Of a DNA stretch of 64,000 nucleotides, positions 45,818 through 56,064 are shown piece by piece. Below the pieces are notes generated by a model. The model made no database searches, was not told where the DNA came from, and worked only from the letters and a program-made list of their open reading frames with translations. Position numbers and translations under genes: made by a program. The DNA comes from CBDFKJ01 sp965248805 (GTDB taxonomy: Bacteria > Pseudomonadota > Alphaproteobacteria > UBA6615), in the NCBI GenBank assembly GCA_965248805.1, contig CBDFKJ010000009.1, positions 1,426,001-1,490,000 on the forward strand, given 5' to 3'. Positions within the stretch are counted from its first letter, which is position 1; every line of letters begins with the position of its first letter.

Positions 45818-46900
45818 ATGCTGTACTTCCTCGGTGCCGCCGGAGACGAGTTCATTGTCCTCAACCTGTTCCGCTACCTGACGTTCCGCTCGGGCGCTGC
45901 GGTGGTGACGGCGCTGGTCGTAGCGTTTCTCCTGGGCCCACAGGTGATCGAGTGGCTGAGGCGTCATCAGCCCAACGGCCAACCGATCCGTGACGACGGA
46001 CCGCGCGGCCATTTCGACAAGGCCGGAACGCCGACCATGGGCGGGTTCTTGATCCTGCTCGCAGCAATCGTGGCTACGCTTTTGTGGGCCGATCTGCGCA
46101 ACGGATATGTCTGGGCGACGCTGTTGGTGACGGTCGGTTTCGGCGCCATCGGGTTTGTAGACGACTATCTGAAGCTCGCGCGCCACCATGCGCGCGGTTT
46201 GCCCGGCCGGCTCAAGCTGATCTTTCAAATGGCCATCGCAACGCTCGCAACGGTGTGGATCATGTCGATCACGCCCACGCCCCTGGGAACCAGTTTTGCG
46301 TTTCCGTTCTTCAAGGACTTCCTGATCAATCTCGGTTGGATGTTCGCGCCAATCGCCGTGTTCGTGATGGTCGGCGCCTCGAACGCGGTCAACCTGACCG
46401 ACGGCCTCGACGGCTTGGCGATCGTACCGGTGATGATCGCGGCGGGCTGCTTCGCATTCATCGCCTATCTGGTCGGCAACGCGGTGTTCGCCGACTATCT
46501 GCAGATCCACTATGTCGCCGGGACCGGCGAGTTGGCCGTGTTTTGCGGGGCCCTTATCGGCGCCGGCCTGGGCTTCCTCTGGTACAACGCGCCGCCGGCG
46601 ATGGTGTTCATGGGCGACACGGGCTCGCTGTCCATGGGCGGCGCACTCGGCAGCATCTCGGTCATCACCAAGCACGAGCTCGTGCTCGCGATCGTTGGCG
46701 GATTGTTCGTGCTGGAAACCGTGTCGGTGATCGTGCAGGTCGCGTCGTTCCGCCTGACCGGCCGGCGCGTCTTTCGCATGGCGCCGCTGCACCACCATTT
46801 CGAGCAAAAGGGCTGGGCCGAGTCCACCATCGTTATTCGCTTCTGGATCATCGCAACGGTCCTGGCGTTGGTCGGTCTGTCAACCTTAAAGCTGAGGTAG
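45818..46900 (+). CDS. mraY: Phospho-MurNAc-pentapeptide transferase MraY
   Basis: 360 residues, about ten membrane segments. Transfers phospho-MurNAc-pentapeptide to undecaprenyl phosphate, making lipid I. Conserved sites: GTPTMGGFLILLAAIVATLL, VDDYLKLARHHARGLPGRLK (aspartate pair), SNAVNLTDGLDGLAIVPVM and the HHHFEQKGWAE loop. A ribosome site GGGGGCGCA lies before ATG 45818. Confidence 0.97.
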   Translation: MLYFLGAAGDEFIVLNLFRYLTFRSGAAVVTALVVAFLLGPQVIEWLRRHQPNGQPIRDDGPRGHFDKAGTPTMGGFLILLAAIVATLLWADLRNGYVWATLLVTVGFGAIGFVDDYLKLARHHARGLPGRLKLIFQMAIATLATVWIMSITPTPLGTSFAFPFFKDFLINLGWMFAPIAVFVMVGASNAVNLTDGLDGLAIVPVMIAAGCFAFIAYLVGNAVFADYLQIHYVAGTGELAVFCGALIGAGLGFLWYNAPPAMVFMGDTGSLSMGGALGSISVITKHELVLAIVGGLFVLETVSVIVQVASFRLTGRRVFRMAPLHHHFEQKGWAESTIVIRFWIIATVLALVGLSTLKLR

Positions 46901-46904
46901 GGCG

Positions 46905-48314
46905 GTGTTGGACGACGGCATCGACCTCTCGTTTCTCGCCGGCCGCACCGTGGGTGTGATGGGTCTCGGCCAATCGGGTCTGCCGGCGGCGCGGGCGCTG
47001 ATGGCGGGTGGCGCCGCCGTTTGGGCCTGGGACGACGACGCGGACCGGCGAGCGCCGGCGCGTGAAGCCGGCGTCGTCTTGGTCGATCTCGGCACGATCG
47101 ATCTGAAGGCGATCGACCTGCTGGTGCTCAGCCCCGGTATTCCGTACGAACATCCGACGCCGCATCCCGTCGCGGCCGGCGCCAAGGCCGCCGGCGCGCC
47201 GATTCTGTGCGATGTGGCGTTGCTGTTGCGGGCGCGACCCGATGCGCGGTTCGTGGGCATCACCGGCACCAACGGCAAGTCGACGACCACGGCCTTGATC
47301 GGCCACATCTTGATGGCGGTCGATCGTGAGGTCGCGATCGGCGGCAATCTTGGCATCGCGGCACTGGCTTTGCCGGTTGTGCCACATGGCGGGGCATATG
47401 TTTTGGAGCTCTCGTCCTATCAGTTGGAGCTGCTGCCGGAGCCGCGCTTTACCGTCGCGGTGTTGCTGAACATCAGCCCCGATCATTTGGATCGGCACGA
47501 TGGGCTCGCCGGTTACGTCGCGGCCAAGACGCGCGTGTTCGACAACCAGGATGGCTCGGCGACGGCGGTGATCGGGGTCGACGACGCGCCGTCGCGCGAA
47601 GTGCTGGATCACTTGTTGTCGCGCAACGCCCAGTCGATCGTTCCGATCTCCGGCGAACGCGTGGTGCCCGGGGGCGTCTATGCGGATTCCGGTTGGTTGG
47701 TGGACGACACCGCGGGCGATGCACAACGCATGGTCGCGCTGGCTCAACTTCCTGCCTTGCCGGGATCTCACAACGCGCAGAACGCCGCCGGCGCCTACGC
47801 GGCGGCGCGGGCGCTGGGTGTGTCGTCGGAAATCATCGTCGAGCGTCTGGCCAGCTATGCCGGTCTGGCGCATCGGCAGGAGCCGGTGGCGCGGATCGGC
47901 AATGTCTTGTTCGTCAACGACAGCAAGGCCACCAACGCCGTCGCCGCGGCACGCGCCTTGTCGAGCTACGATGCGATCTACTGGATCGCCGGCGGCCAGG
48001 CGAAGGACGGTGGCCTCGACGCATTGACGCCGTACCTAGACCGGGTCCGTCATGCCTATTTGATCGGCGAAGCGGCGCCGCTGTTTGCGTCGCTGCTCGG
48101 CAGCCGGATACCGAAGAGCCTACCGGGCGATTTGAACTCGGCCGTGACCGCCGCGGCGGCGCAGGCGCGTCAGGATGACGTGGACGACGCTGTCGTCCTG
48201 CTGTCGCCGGCCTGTGCCTCGTTCGACCAGTTCGACAATTTTGCCGCGCGGGGGGACGCGTTTCGCGACGCTGTTTCCATGCTGCCCGGTGCGGAAGAGC
48301 AGGCCACGGCATGA
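46905..48314 (+). CDS. murD: UDP-MurNAc-L-Ala:D-Glu ligase MurD
   Basis: 469 residues from GTG 46905. N-terminal Rossmann MGLGQSGLPAARALMAGGAA; ATP loop GTNGKST at 121-127; ELSSYQLELLPEPRFTVAVL with NISPDHLDRH; VLFVNDSKATNAVAAARAL; C-terminal YWIAGGQAKDGGLDALTPYL. Adds D-glutamate to UDP-MurNAc-Ala. Stop overlaps the ftsW start. Confidence 0.96.
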   Translation: MLDDGIDLSFLAGRTVGVMGLGQSGLPAARALMAGGAAVWAWDDDADRRAPAREAGVVLVDLGTIDLKAIDLLVLSPGIPYEHPTPHPVAAGAKAAGAPILCDVALLLRARPDARFVGITGTNGKSTTTALIGHILMAVDREVAIGGNLGIAALALPVVPHGGAYVLELSSYQLELLPEPRFTVAVLLNISPDHLDRHDGLAGYVAAKTRVFDNQDGSATAVIGVDDAPSREVLDHLLSRNAQSIVPISGERVVPGGVYADSGWLVDDTAGDAQRMVALAQLPALPGSHNAQNAAGAYAAARALGVSSEIIVERLASYAGLAHRQEPVARIGNVLFVNDSKATNAVAAARALSSYDAIYWIAGGQAKDGGLDALTPYLDRVRHAYLIGEAAPLFASLLGSRIPKSLPGDLNSAVTAAAAQARQDDVDDAVVLLSPACASFDQFDNFAARGDAFRDAVSMLPGAEEQATA

Positions 48315-49438
48315 CCGCCATTCCGCGCACCGACACTTCGTTGATCAGCCGTTGGTGGTGGACGGTCGACCGTTGGTCGTTGCTGGCCATCGCGGGTTTG
48401 ATCGGCTTCGGTTTTGTGCTGGCGATGGCAGCCGGCCCGCCGGTCGCCGAGCGCCTGGGCGCGGCCGACAACTTCCAGTTCGTCAAACGCCAAATGTTGG
48501 TCCTGCCGCTGGCCGTGAGCCTGCTGTTCGTCTCCTCGTTGCTCACGCCGCGTCAGGTCCGCGTGTTGGCCGTGCCGCTGTTCGCTTGCGCCCTGCTGCT
48601 GCTGGTCGTCACCGTGTTCGCCGGCGTGGAGATCAAGGGCGCGCGGCGTTGGTTGTCGGTCGCCGGTTTCTCGTTGCAGCCGTCGGAATTCGTCAAACCG
48701 GCATTTATTCTGATTGCGGCCTGGGTGTTTGCCGCCCGGCGCCAGGACCCGAACTTTCCCGGCTATGCGATCAACCTGGCCTTGTGCTTGTGCGTCGTCG
48801 GCTTGTTGACGATGCAGCCGGATCTCGGTCAGGCGTTCGTCGTGACCAGCGTTTGGATCGGCCAGTTCTTTCTGGCAGGGCTGTCGTTGTGGGTCGTTGC
48901 AGTGTTGGGTCTGTGCGGCATCGCTGGTCTGGTGGGCGCCTATTTCGCGTTTCCGCATGTTGCCAGCCGCATCGACCGCTACCTCGATCCCGCGATCGGC
49001 GACAACTACCAGGTTGAGGTGAGCCTGCGGGCGTTCCGCGAGGGCGGGCTTTTTGGCCGTGGTCCCGGCGAGGGCACGGTCAAGGCGCACCTGCCTGACG
49101 CGCACGCCGATTTTGTATTCGCGGTGGCCGGCGAGGAATTGGGTCTCATCGCCTGCGTCGTCATCGTCGCGCTTTTCACCGTGGTCGTGCTGCGCGGATT
49201 TACGCGGGTGCTCAAGCACGACGACCTGTTCGTGGTGCTGGCGGTTGCCGGCCTGCTCATGCAGTTTGGCCTGCAGGCGCTCATCAATATGGGCACCAGC
49301 CTCAACCTTATCCCGACCAAGGGCATGACACTGCCATACATCTCCTATGGCGGTTCGTCGTTGCTGGCGACCTCCATCGGCCTGGGCTGCGCCCTGGCCC
49401 TGACCCGGCGTGGCGCGATTGTGGGAGGCCGACTATGA
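48311..49438 (+). CDS. ftsW: SEDS-family septal glycosyltransferase FtsW
   Basis: 375 residues, nine to ten predicted membrane segments. Family blocks: GARRWLSVAGFSLQPSEFVK, MQPDLGQAFVVTSVWIGQFF, GEGTVKAHLPDAHADFVFAV with AGEELGLI, and LIPTKGMTLPYISYGGSSLL. The Asp in HLPDAHADF is the SEDS polymerase site. It polymerises lipid II at the septum with FtsI. Four-base overlaps at both ends. Confidence 0.95.
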   Translation: MTAIPRTDTSLISRWWWTVDRWSLLAIAGLIGFGFVLAMAAGPPVAERLGAADNFQFVKRQMLVLPLAVSLLFVSSLLTPRQVRVLAVPLFACALLLLVVTVFAGVEIKGARRWLSVAGFSLQPSEFVKPAFILIAAWVFAARRQDPNFPGYAINLALCLCVVGLLTMQPDLGQAFVVTSVWIGQFFLAGLSLWVVAVLGLCGIAGLVGAYFAFPHVASRIDRYLDPAIGDNYQVEVSLRAFREGGLFGRGPGEGTVKAHLPDAHADFVFAVAGEELGLIACVVIVALFTVVVLRGFTRVLKHDDLFVVLAVAGLLMQFGLQALINMGTSLNLIPTKGMTLPYISYGGSSLLATSIGLGCALALTRRGAIVGGRL

Positions 49439-50588
49439 GCCAGCATTCCGATGAGATGGTCGTCATCGCCGCCGGCGGCACCGGCGGGCATATGTTCCCG
49501 GCCGCCTCGCTAGCGGCGGCGTTGCTCGAACGTGGCTATCGCGTCGCCCTGTTGACCGACGAGCGCGGCGCCAAGTCGCGGGCGATCGCCGGTGACGTGG
49601 CGGTGCATGTCATCCGTGCCGGAAGACTGGGTCGCCGTGTGATCGGCAAGATTTCGGGCGTGTTCGATCTGGCACTGGGCACGGTGCAGGCGCGGCGCCT
49701 ATTGCGCGAGCTCCAACCGCGCGTCGCCGTCGGCTTCGGCGGCTATGCCAGCGTGCCGACGCTGTTCGCCGCCGGGCGTGCGGGCGTGTCGACCATGCTG
49801 CATGAACAGAACGCCGTGCTGGGGCGGGCCAATCGATTGTTGGCCGGACGCGCGCGCGCCATCGCCCTGTCGCTGCCGGCGACGATGGGCGTAAGCCCGG
49901 CCGAAAGCGGTAAGACGCATCTGACGGGCAATCCGGTGCGCGCAGACATCGCGGCGATCGGCAATCGGCCGTATGCCGCGCCGCGCGAGGACGAGCGGTT
50001 CCGTGTCTTGGTCCTTGGCGGCAGTCTGGGCGCCGCGGTCTTTTCGCAAGTCGTTCCGGCGGCGGTCAAGCTGCTGCCTGCCGCGATCGGACAGCGCCTG
50101 GAGATCGTGCAGCAATGTCGTGCCGAGGATGTCGAGGCCACGCGTGCGACCTACGAGGACCTAGGCGTACCGGCGGTGTTGGCGCCGTTCATCGATGATG
50201 TGCCCGACCGCTTGGCGGCGGCGCATCTGGTGATTTGCCGCGCCGGGGCCTCAACCGTGGCGGAATTGACGGCGGCGGGACGGCCGGCGCTGTTGGTTCC
50301 CTATCCGCACGCTGCCGACGACCATCAGACCGCGAACGCCCAGCGCCTCGACGACGCGGGCGCCGCGTGGCTGATGCCGCAGGATCACTTCACGCCCGCG
50401 GCGCTGGGGACGCGCATCCAGGCGTTGTTGCACAACGGAGCGCTACCTCACGCGGCTGCATGCGCTTTGGCGGCGGCGACGCCCGATGCCGCCAAGCGGC
50501 TCGCCGATCTGGTGACGTCGGTGTCGGATGGGTTGCACATGGCCCCGGCGGCTCCACCGCGTTCGGCGATGTTGTGGGCGGCCGCGGA

Positions 50589-50592
<4 letters not shown>
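49435..50592 (+). CDS. murG: Lipid II synthase MurG (GlcNAc transferase)
   Basis: 385 residues, GT28. N-terminal glycine loop AAGGTGGHMFPAASLAAALL; FGGYASVPTLFAAGRAGVST; LHEQNAVLGRANRLLAGRA; second glycine loop VLVLGGSLGAAVFSQVVPA; donor site CRAGASTVAELTAAGRPALL with VPYPHAADDHQTANA. Adds GlcNAc to lipid I on the inner face of the membrane. Stop overlaps the murC start. Confidence 0.96.
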
Positions 50593-52015
<1,423 letters not shown>

Positions 52016-52019
<4 letters not shown>

Positions 52020-52954
52020 ACGCGGGTGCACCTCGCTTTCGCCGGCGCTTGATCGAGCGGCTGCCCGCGGTGCGTGGCCGCTATAGCGAGAATGCGCCGC
52101 TTGCCAGTATCACCTGGTTTCGCGTCGGCGGTCCTGCGGAGGTGATGTACAAACCCGCCGACCGCGACGATTTGGCGGCGTTCCTGCGCGACAAGCCGGC
52201 CGATGTCGACGTCACGGTGATTGGCGTCGGCTCGAACCTTTTGGTGCGCGACCACGGTGTCGCCGGCGTGGTCATACGCTTGGGCCGCGGTTTCGCCGGT
52301 ATCGAGTTCGACGAGACGCGCGTTACGGCCGGCGCGATGGCGCTCGACTACAACGTCGCGTTGACCTGTTGCGATGCCGCGGTCTCCGGGTTGGAGTTCC
52401 TCGCCGGCGTGCCGGGCACCGTCGGCGGCGGCCTGCGCATGAATGCCGGCGCCTACGGCCGCGAGTTCAAAGACGTCACTACCACCGCCGTCGCAATGGA
52501 CCCGCAAGGCGCCGAACACCGCCTGGGGCCAGAGGAATGGGCGCCGCGCTATCGCGGCTGCGGCGTCGCCGATGACTGGATCTTTGTTGAAGCGGTCATG
52601 CAGGGCGCGGCTGGCGACAAGGAAACGATCGCGCGTGCCATCGCCGACATTCAGTCGGCGCGCGCCGATACTCAGCCGGTGCGTGAGCGCACGGGCGGCA
52701 GCACGTTCGCCAACCCCGACGGCCACGAGGCCTGGTCGCTGATCGAGGCGGCCGGCTGCCGCGGCTTGCGCGTCGGCGGAGCGATGGTCTCGGAAAAGCA
52801 CTGCAATTTTCTCATCAGCACCGGCGACGCGAGCGCTGCGGACCTGGAGGCGTTGGGCGAGGAGGTGCGCCGCCGCGTTCGCGACCACGCCGGCATCGAC
52901 CTGCGCTGGGAGATCCGGCGCATCGGCATGAGCGCGGAGCCGGGCCGTGGCTAA
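52016..52954 (+). CDS. murB: UDP-N-acetylenolpyruvoylglucosamine reductase MurB
   Basis: 312 residues from ATG 52016. FAD-binding PCMH fold: TWFRVGGPAEVMYKPADRDD, VIGVGSNLLVRDHGVAGVVI, EFLAGVPGTVGGGLRMNAGA. Active-site region RTGGSTFANPDGHEAWSLIE with AAGCRGLRVGGAMVSEKHCN. Reduces the enolpyruvyl group to lactyl, giving UDP-MurNAc. Overlaps ddl by eight bases. Short type, without the extra C-terminal domain of E. coli MurB. Confidence 0.95.
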
Positions 52955-53858
52955 GCACGTCGCAGTGTTAATGGGCGGCCGCTCGGTCGAGCGCGAGGTC
53001 TCGCTGGTCAGTGGCGCGGCCTGCGCCGGCGCGTTGCGCGAGGCCGGCTACCGCGTCAGCGAGCTTGATGTCAGCGACGACGTTGACGCGTTGATGGCGG
53101 CGCTCGATCCGCGACCCGATGTCGTGTTCAACGCGCTGCACGGCCGCTTCGGCGAAGATGGCTGCGTACAGGGCCTGCTCAACTTGATGGCACTGCCCTA
53201 TACGCACTCCGGCGTGCTCGCCTCGGCCCTGGCGATGGATAAGCTGGCGGCCAAACGCGCGTTCTCCTCCGTCGGCATCCCCGTCCCCGAAGGTGTGGTC
53301 GCCACGCGCGAACAGATCCTTAACGGCGATGTGTTGGCACGGCCATGCGTCGTCAAGCCCGTCAACGAAGGATCGAGCGTGCACGTCCACATCCTGTTCG
53401 AAAACGACGATCCGCTCGGCGAGGATGACTGGTCCTACGAAGGCGATGCACTGGTCGAGCGCTACGTGCCGGGGCGCGAACTCACTGTTGCGGTCATGGG
53501 CGACCGTGCGCTTGCCGTGACCGAGATCCGCGCCCACAACAACTTCTATGACTACACCGCGAAGTATACCGACGGCCGCGCCACCCACTTGATCCCGGCG
53601 CCGATTGCGCCCCAGGCCTATGACGGTGCGCTCGACCTGGCATTGAAGGCGCACGATGCGCTGGGCTGCCGCGGCGTAAGCCGTGCCGACTTTCGCTACG
53701 ACGACACCGACGGTGAGCCCGGTCAGCTCTATGTCCTGGAGGTCAATACCCAGCCGGGCATGACGCCGCTGTCGCTAGTCCCCGAACAGGCGGCGCATTG
53801 CGGCATCTCGTTCGAGGAACTGGTGTGCTGGATGGTGGAGCACGCGGCATGCGATTGA
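52947..53858 (+). CDS. ddl: D-alanine-D-alanine ligase
   Basis: 303 residues from GTG 52947 (MAKHVAVLMGGRSVEREVSL). ATP-grasp: FNALHGRFGEDGCVQGLLNL, PYTHSGVLASALAMDKLAAK, CVVKPVNEGSSVHVHILFEN, LYVLEVNTQPGMTPLSLVPE. Supplies the dipeptide used by MurF. Ddl in dcw clusters usually sits exactly here, between murB and ftsQ. Overlaps ftsQ by ten bases. Confidence 0.96.
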   Translation: MAKHVAVLMGGRSVEREVSLVSGAACAGALREAGYRVSELDVSDDVDALMAALDPRPDVVFNALHGRFGEDGCVQGLLNLMALPYTHSGVLASALAMDKLAAKRAFSSVGIPVPEGVVATREQILNGDVLARPCVVKPVNEGSSVHVHILFENDDPLGEDDWSYEGDALVERYVPGRELTVAVMGDRALAVTEIRAHNNFYDYTAKYTDGRATHLIPAPIAPQAYDGALDLALKAHDALGCRGVSRADFRYDDTDGEPGQLYVLEVNTQPGMTPLSLVPEQAAHCGISFEELVCWMVEHAACD

Positions 53859-54673
53859 AGAAACAGAGGCGCAAGCAAGCACAGACGATGTGGCGTCGCT
53901 TGGCGCGTAGGCGCACTTCGATCGCCATCGCTGCGGCGTGTGGCTGTGCCGCGTTGCTCGCGGGCGCACTGGTGTGGCAGGCGGAGCGGGCGAGCCAAGC
54001 CGTTGCGCAGTTTGCCGACACCACCTTCGACTGGACGGGCCGCATCGGCTTCGCAGTTGACGAGATCTTTGTCGCGGGCCGCCGGCGGGTGCCGGCAAGT
54101 GAGTTGCGCGCGGCGATCGGTGTTACGCGGGGCGCGCCGGTCCTGGCGATCGATCTGGACGAAGTCCGCGCGCGCGTGGAAGCGCTGGGCTGGGTCAAGC
54201 GCGCCTCCATCGCCCGCCGCCTGCCCGACGTCTTGCGCGTCGCGGTTGTCGAGCGCGAGCCGCTGGCTCTGTGGCAGCACGATGACGTGTTTGCGGTGAT
54301 CGGACGCGACGGCGAGGTGATCACTCGCCATCAGGTCGGGGCGTTTGCGTATCTGCCGCAAGTCGTTGGCGCCGATGCCGCCGCCCACGCCGGTGACCTG
54401 TTGCGCATGGTCGCTGCGGCGCCGCGCGTCGCCGAGCGTTTCGACGCCGCCGTCCGTGTTTCCGGGCGCCGCTGGGATCTGCGCCTCGACAACGACGTTG
54501 TGATCAATCTGCCGGCGAACGACGTGGCGCGCGCCTTGCTACGCGCCGATCGGGCGCAGGCGAACGGTGAGCTGTTTGACCGCGATATCACCGCGGTCGA
54601 TCTGCGCGCGCCGGACCGCATGTTCGTGCGGGTCGGCAACGCGGGGGAGATTTTGGCGCGCGACCAACGTTGA
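53849..54673 (+). CDS. ftsQ: Cell division protein FtsQ
   Basis: 274 residues from ATG 53849, inside the end of ddl. Basic cytoplasmic head, one membrane segment (SIAIAAACGCAALLAGALVW), POTRA domain from FAVDEIFVAGRRRVPASELR to VKRASIARRLPDVLRVAVVE with REPLALWQHDD, then the FtsQ beta domain. It scaffolds FtsB/FtsL in the periplasm. The middle is slightly shorter than usual after GAFAYLPQVVGADAAAHAGD. Confidence 0.92.
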   Translation: MRLKKQRRKQAQTMWRRLARRRTSIAIAAACGCAALLAGALVWQAERASQAVAQFADTTFDWTGRIGFAVDEIFVAGRRRVPASELRAAIGVTRGAPVLAIDLDEVRARVEALGWVKRASIARRLPDVLRVAVVEREPLALWQHDDVFAVIGRDGEVITRHQVGAFAYLPQVVGADAAAHAGDLLRMVAAAPRVAERFDAAVRVSGRRWDLRLDNDVVINLPANDVARALLRADRAQANGELFDRDITAVDLRAPDRMFVRVGNAGEILARDQR

Positions 54674-54711
54674 CGAGGTCGGGCACGTATCCGGGGGAAA
54701 ATCGTCGATCA

Positions 54712-55962
54712 ATGAAGAACGGTATCATGCCTAGCGCGGGACTGATTTCGGTCCTCGACGTGGGGACAAGAAAGACAAGCTGTTTCATCGCCCGCACGCA
54801 GGACGATGCGCCGCCGCGCGTTATCGGCGTCGGCCACCACGCCTCGCGCGGCGTGCGCGCCGGCACGATCGTCGACATGGAGGCGGCCGAGGCGTGCATC
54901 CGCAAGGCCGTGCACGACGCGGAGGAGATGGCCGGCGAGACGGTGACCGGCGTCATCGTCAATCTCTCCGGTGGCCATCCGCAGTCTTACAGCTTTGCGG
55001 TCGAGGTGCCGATCGCCGGCCGCCCGGTTTCGGAGATCGATCTCAAACGTGCGGTCGATCAAGCCCGCCACGTCGATCGCTCCGGTGACGCCGAGCTGAT
55101 CCACTCGCTGCCGGTGTGCTACTCGATCGACGGCGACAACGGCATCCGCGACCCGCGCGGCATGTTCGGCGAGAAGTTGGGCGTCAGTATGCACATGATC
55201 ACCGCGACCGGCGGCGCGGTGCGCAATCTGAAGACCTGCATCGAGCGCGCACATCTCGACATGGAACGCGTGGTCGTCAGCGCCTACGCCTCCGGCCTCG
55301 CCTGTCTGGTCGAGGACGAAATGAGCCTCGGCGCGACCGTTATTGATATGGGCGCGGGCACCACCAGCGTCGCGGTCTTCCATGAAGGCCAGGTCGTCGT
55401 CACCGACAGCGTGCCGGTCGGCGGCGCGTACGTGACCAACGACATCGCACGCGGCCTGTCTACGCCGCTGGTTCATGCCGAGCGCATGAAAACATTATTC
55501 GGATCGGCAATTGCTTCGGCCGACGATGAGCGAGAAGTCATCGACGTGCCGCAAGTCGGCGAGGATCAGGCGGACGCGCCCAACCACATCCCGAAATCGA
55601 TTCTCAACGGCATCATCCAGCCGCGCCTGGAGGAGACGTTTGAACTCGTGCGCGCGCGCATCGAAGCCTCGGGCGCGCAATACGTCGGCCGCCGCGTGGT
55701 GCTGACCGGGGGCGCGAGTCAGCTGCAGAACGCGCGCGAGCTGGCGGCGCAAATCCTCGACCGGCATGTCCGATTGGGTCGGCCGATGCGCTTGCGCGGT
55801 TTGGCCGAGTCCGTTTCGGGCCCGGCCTTCGCAACCTGCGCCGGTTTGGTGAGTTACGGCGAAAACGGACACGGCACCTGGCACAGCCAGATCGCCGTTC
55901 CGGAGACGATACCGGCCGGCCTGCTGGGTCGGATGAGTGAGTGGCTTCGTGAGCATTTTTAG
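54712..55962 (+). CDS. ftsA: Cell division protein FtsA
   Basis: 416 residues from ATG 54712, chosen because a GGGGGAAAA ribosome site precedes it and homology starts at GLISVLDVGTRKTSCFIAR; a TTG at 54670 overlapping ftsQ is the alternative. Actin-like fold: MGAGTTSVAVFHEGQVVVTD, RVVLTGGASQLQNARELAAQ. The C-terminal amphipathic helix LLGRMSEWLREHF is the membrane-targeting end. It anchors FtsZ to the membrane. Confidence 0.94.
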   Translation: MKNGIMPSAGLISVLDVGTRKTSCFIARTQDDAPPRVIGVGHHASRGVRAGTIVDMEAAEACIRKAVHDAEEMAGETVTGVIVNLSGGHPQSYSFAVEVPIAGRPVSEIDLKRAVDQARHVDRSGDAELIHSLPVCYSIDGDNGIRDPRGMFGEKLGVSMHMITATGGAVRNLKTCIERAHLDMERVVVSAYASGLACLVEDEMSLGATVIDMGAGTTSVAVFHEGQVVVTDSVPVGGAYVTNDIARGLSTPLVHAERMKTLFGSAIASADDEREVIDVPQVGEDQADAPNHIPKSILNGIIQPRLEETFELVRARIEASGAQYVGRRVVLTGGASQLQNARELAAQILDRHVRLGRPMRLRGLAESVSGPAFATCAGLVSYGENGHGTWHSQIAVPETIPAGLLGRMSEWLREHF

Positions 55963-56064
55963 TGGTGCGACTTCTACCCTCCGCCCGTCGCCATGGTGGC
56001 CACGGTGCGGACAATCCGGTCGCCGAAGCGGCCGCAACCCGCAAGAGAGGAACAGGAGGCAAAC

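Noticed and set aside
44534..46807. 757-codon open frame on the minus strand
   Set aside because: It is antisense to murF and mraY, which have full family motifs. The frame is open because of GC-biased third positions; its translation is a low-complexity Arg/Gln/His mix.
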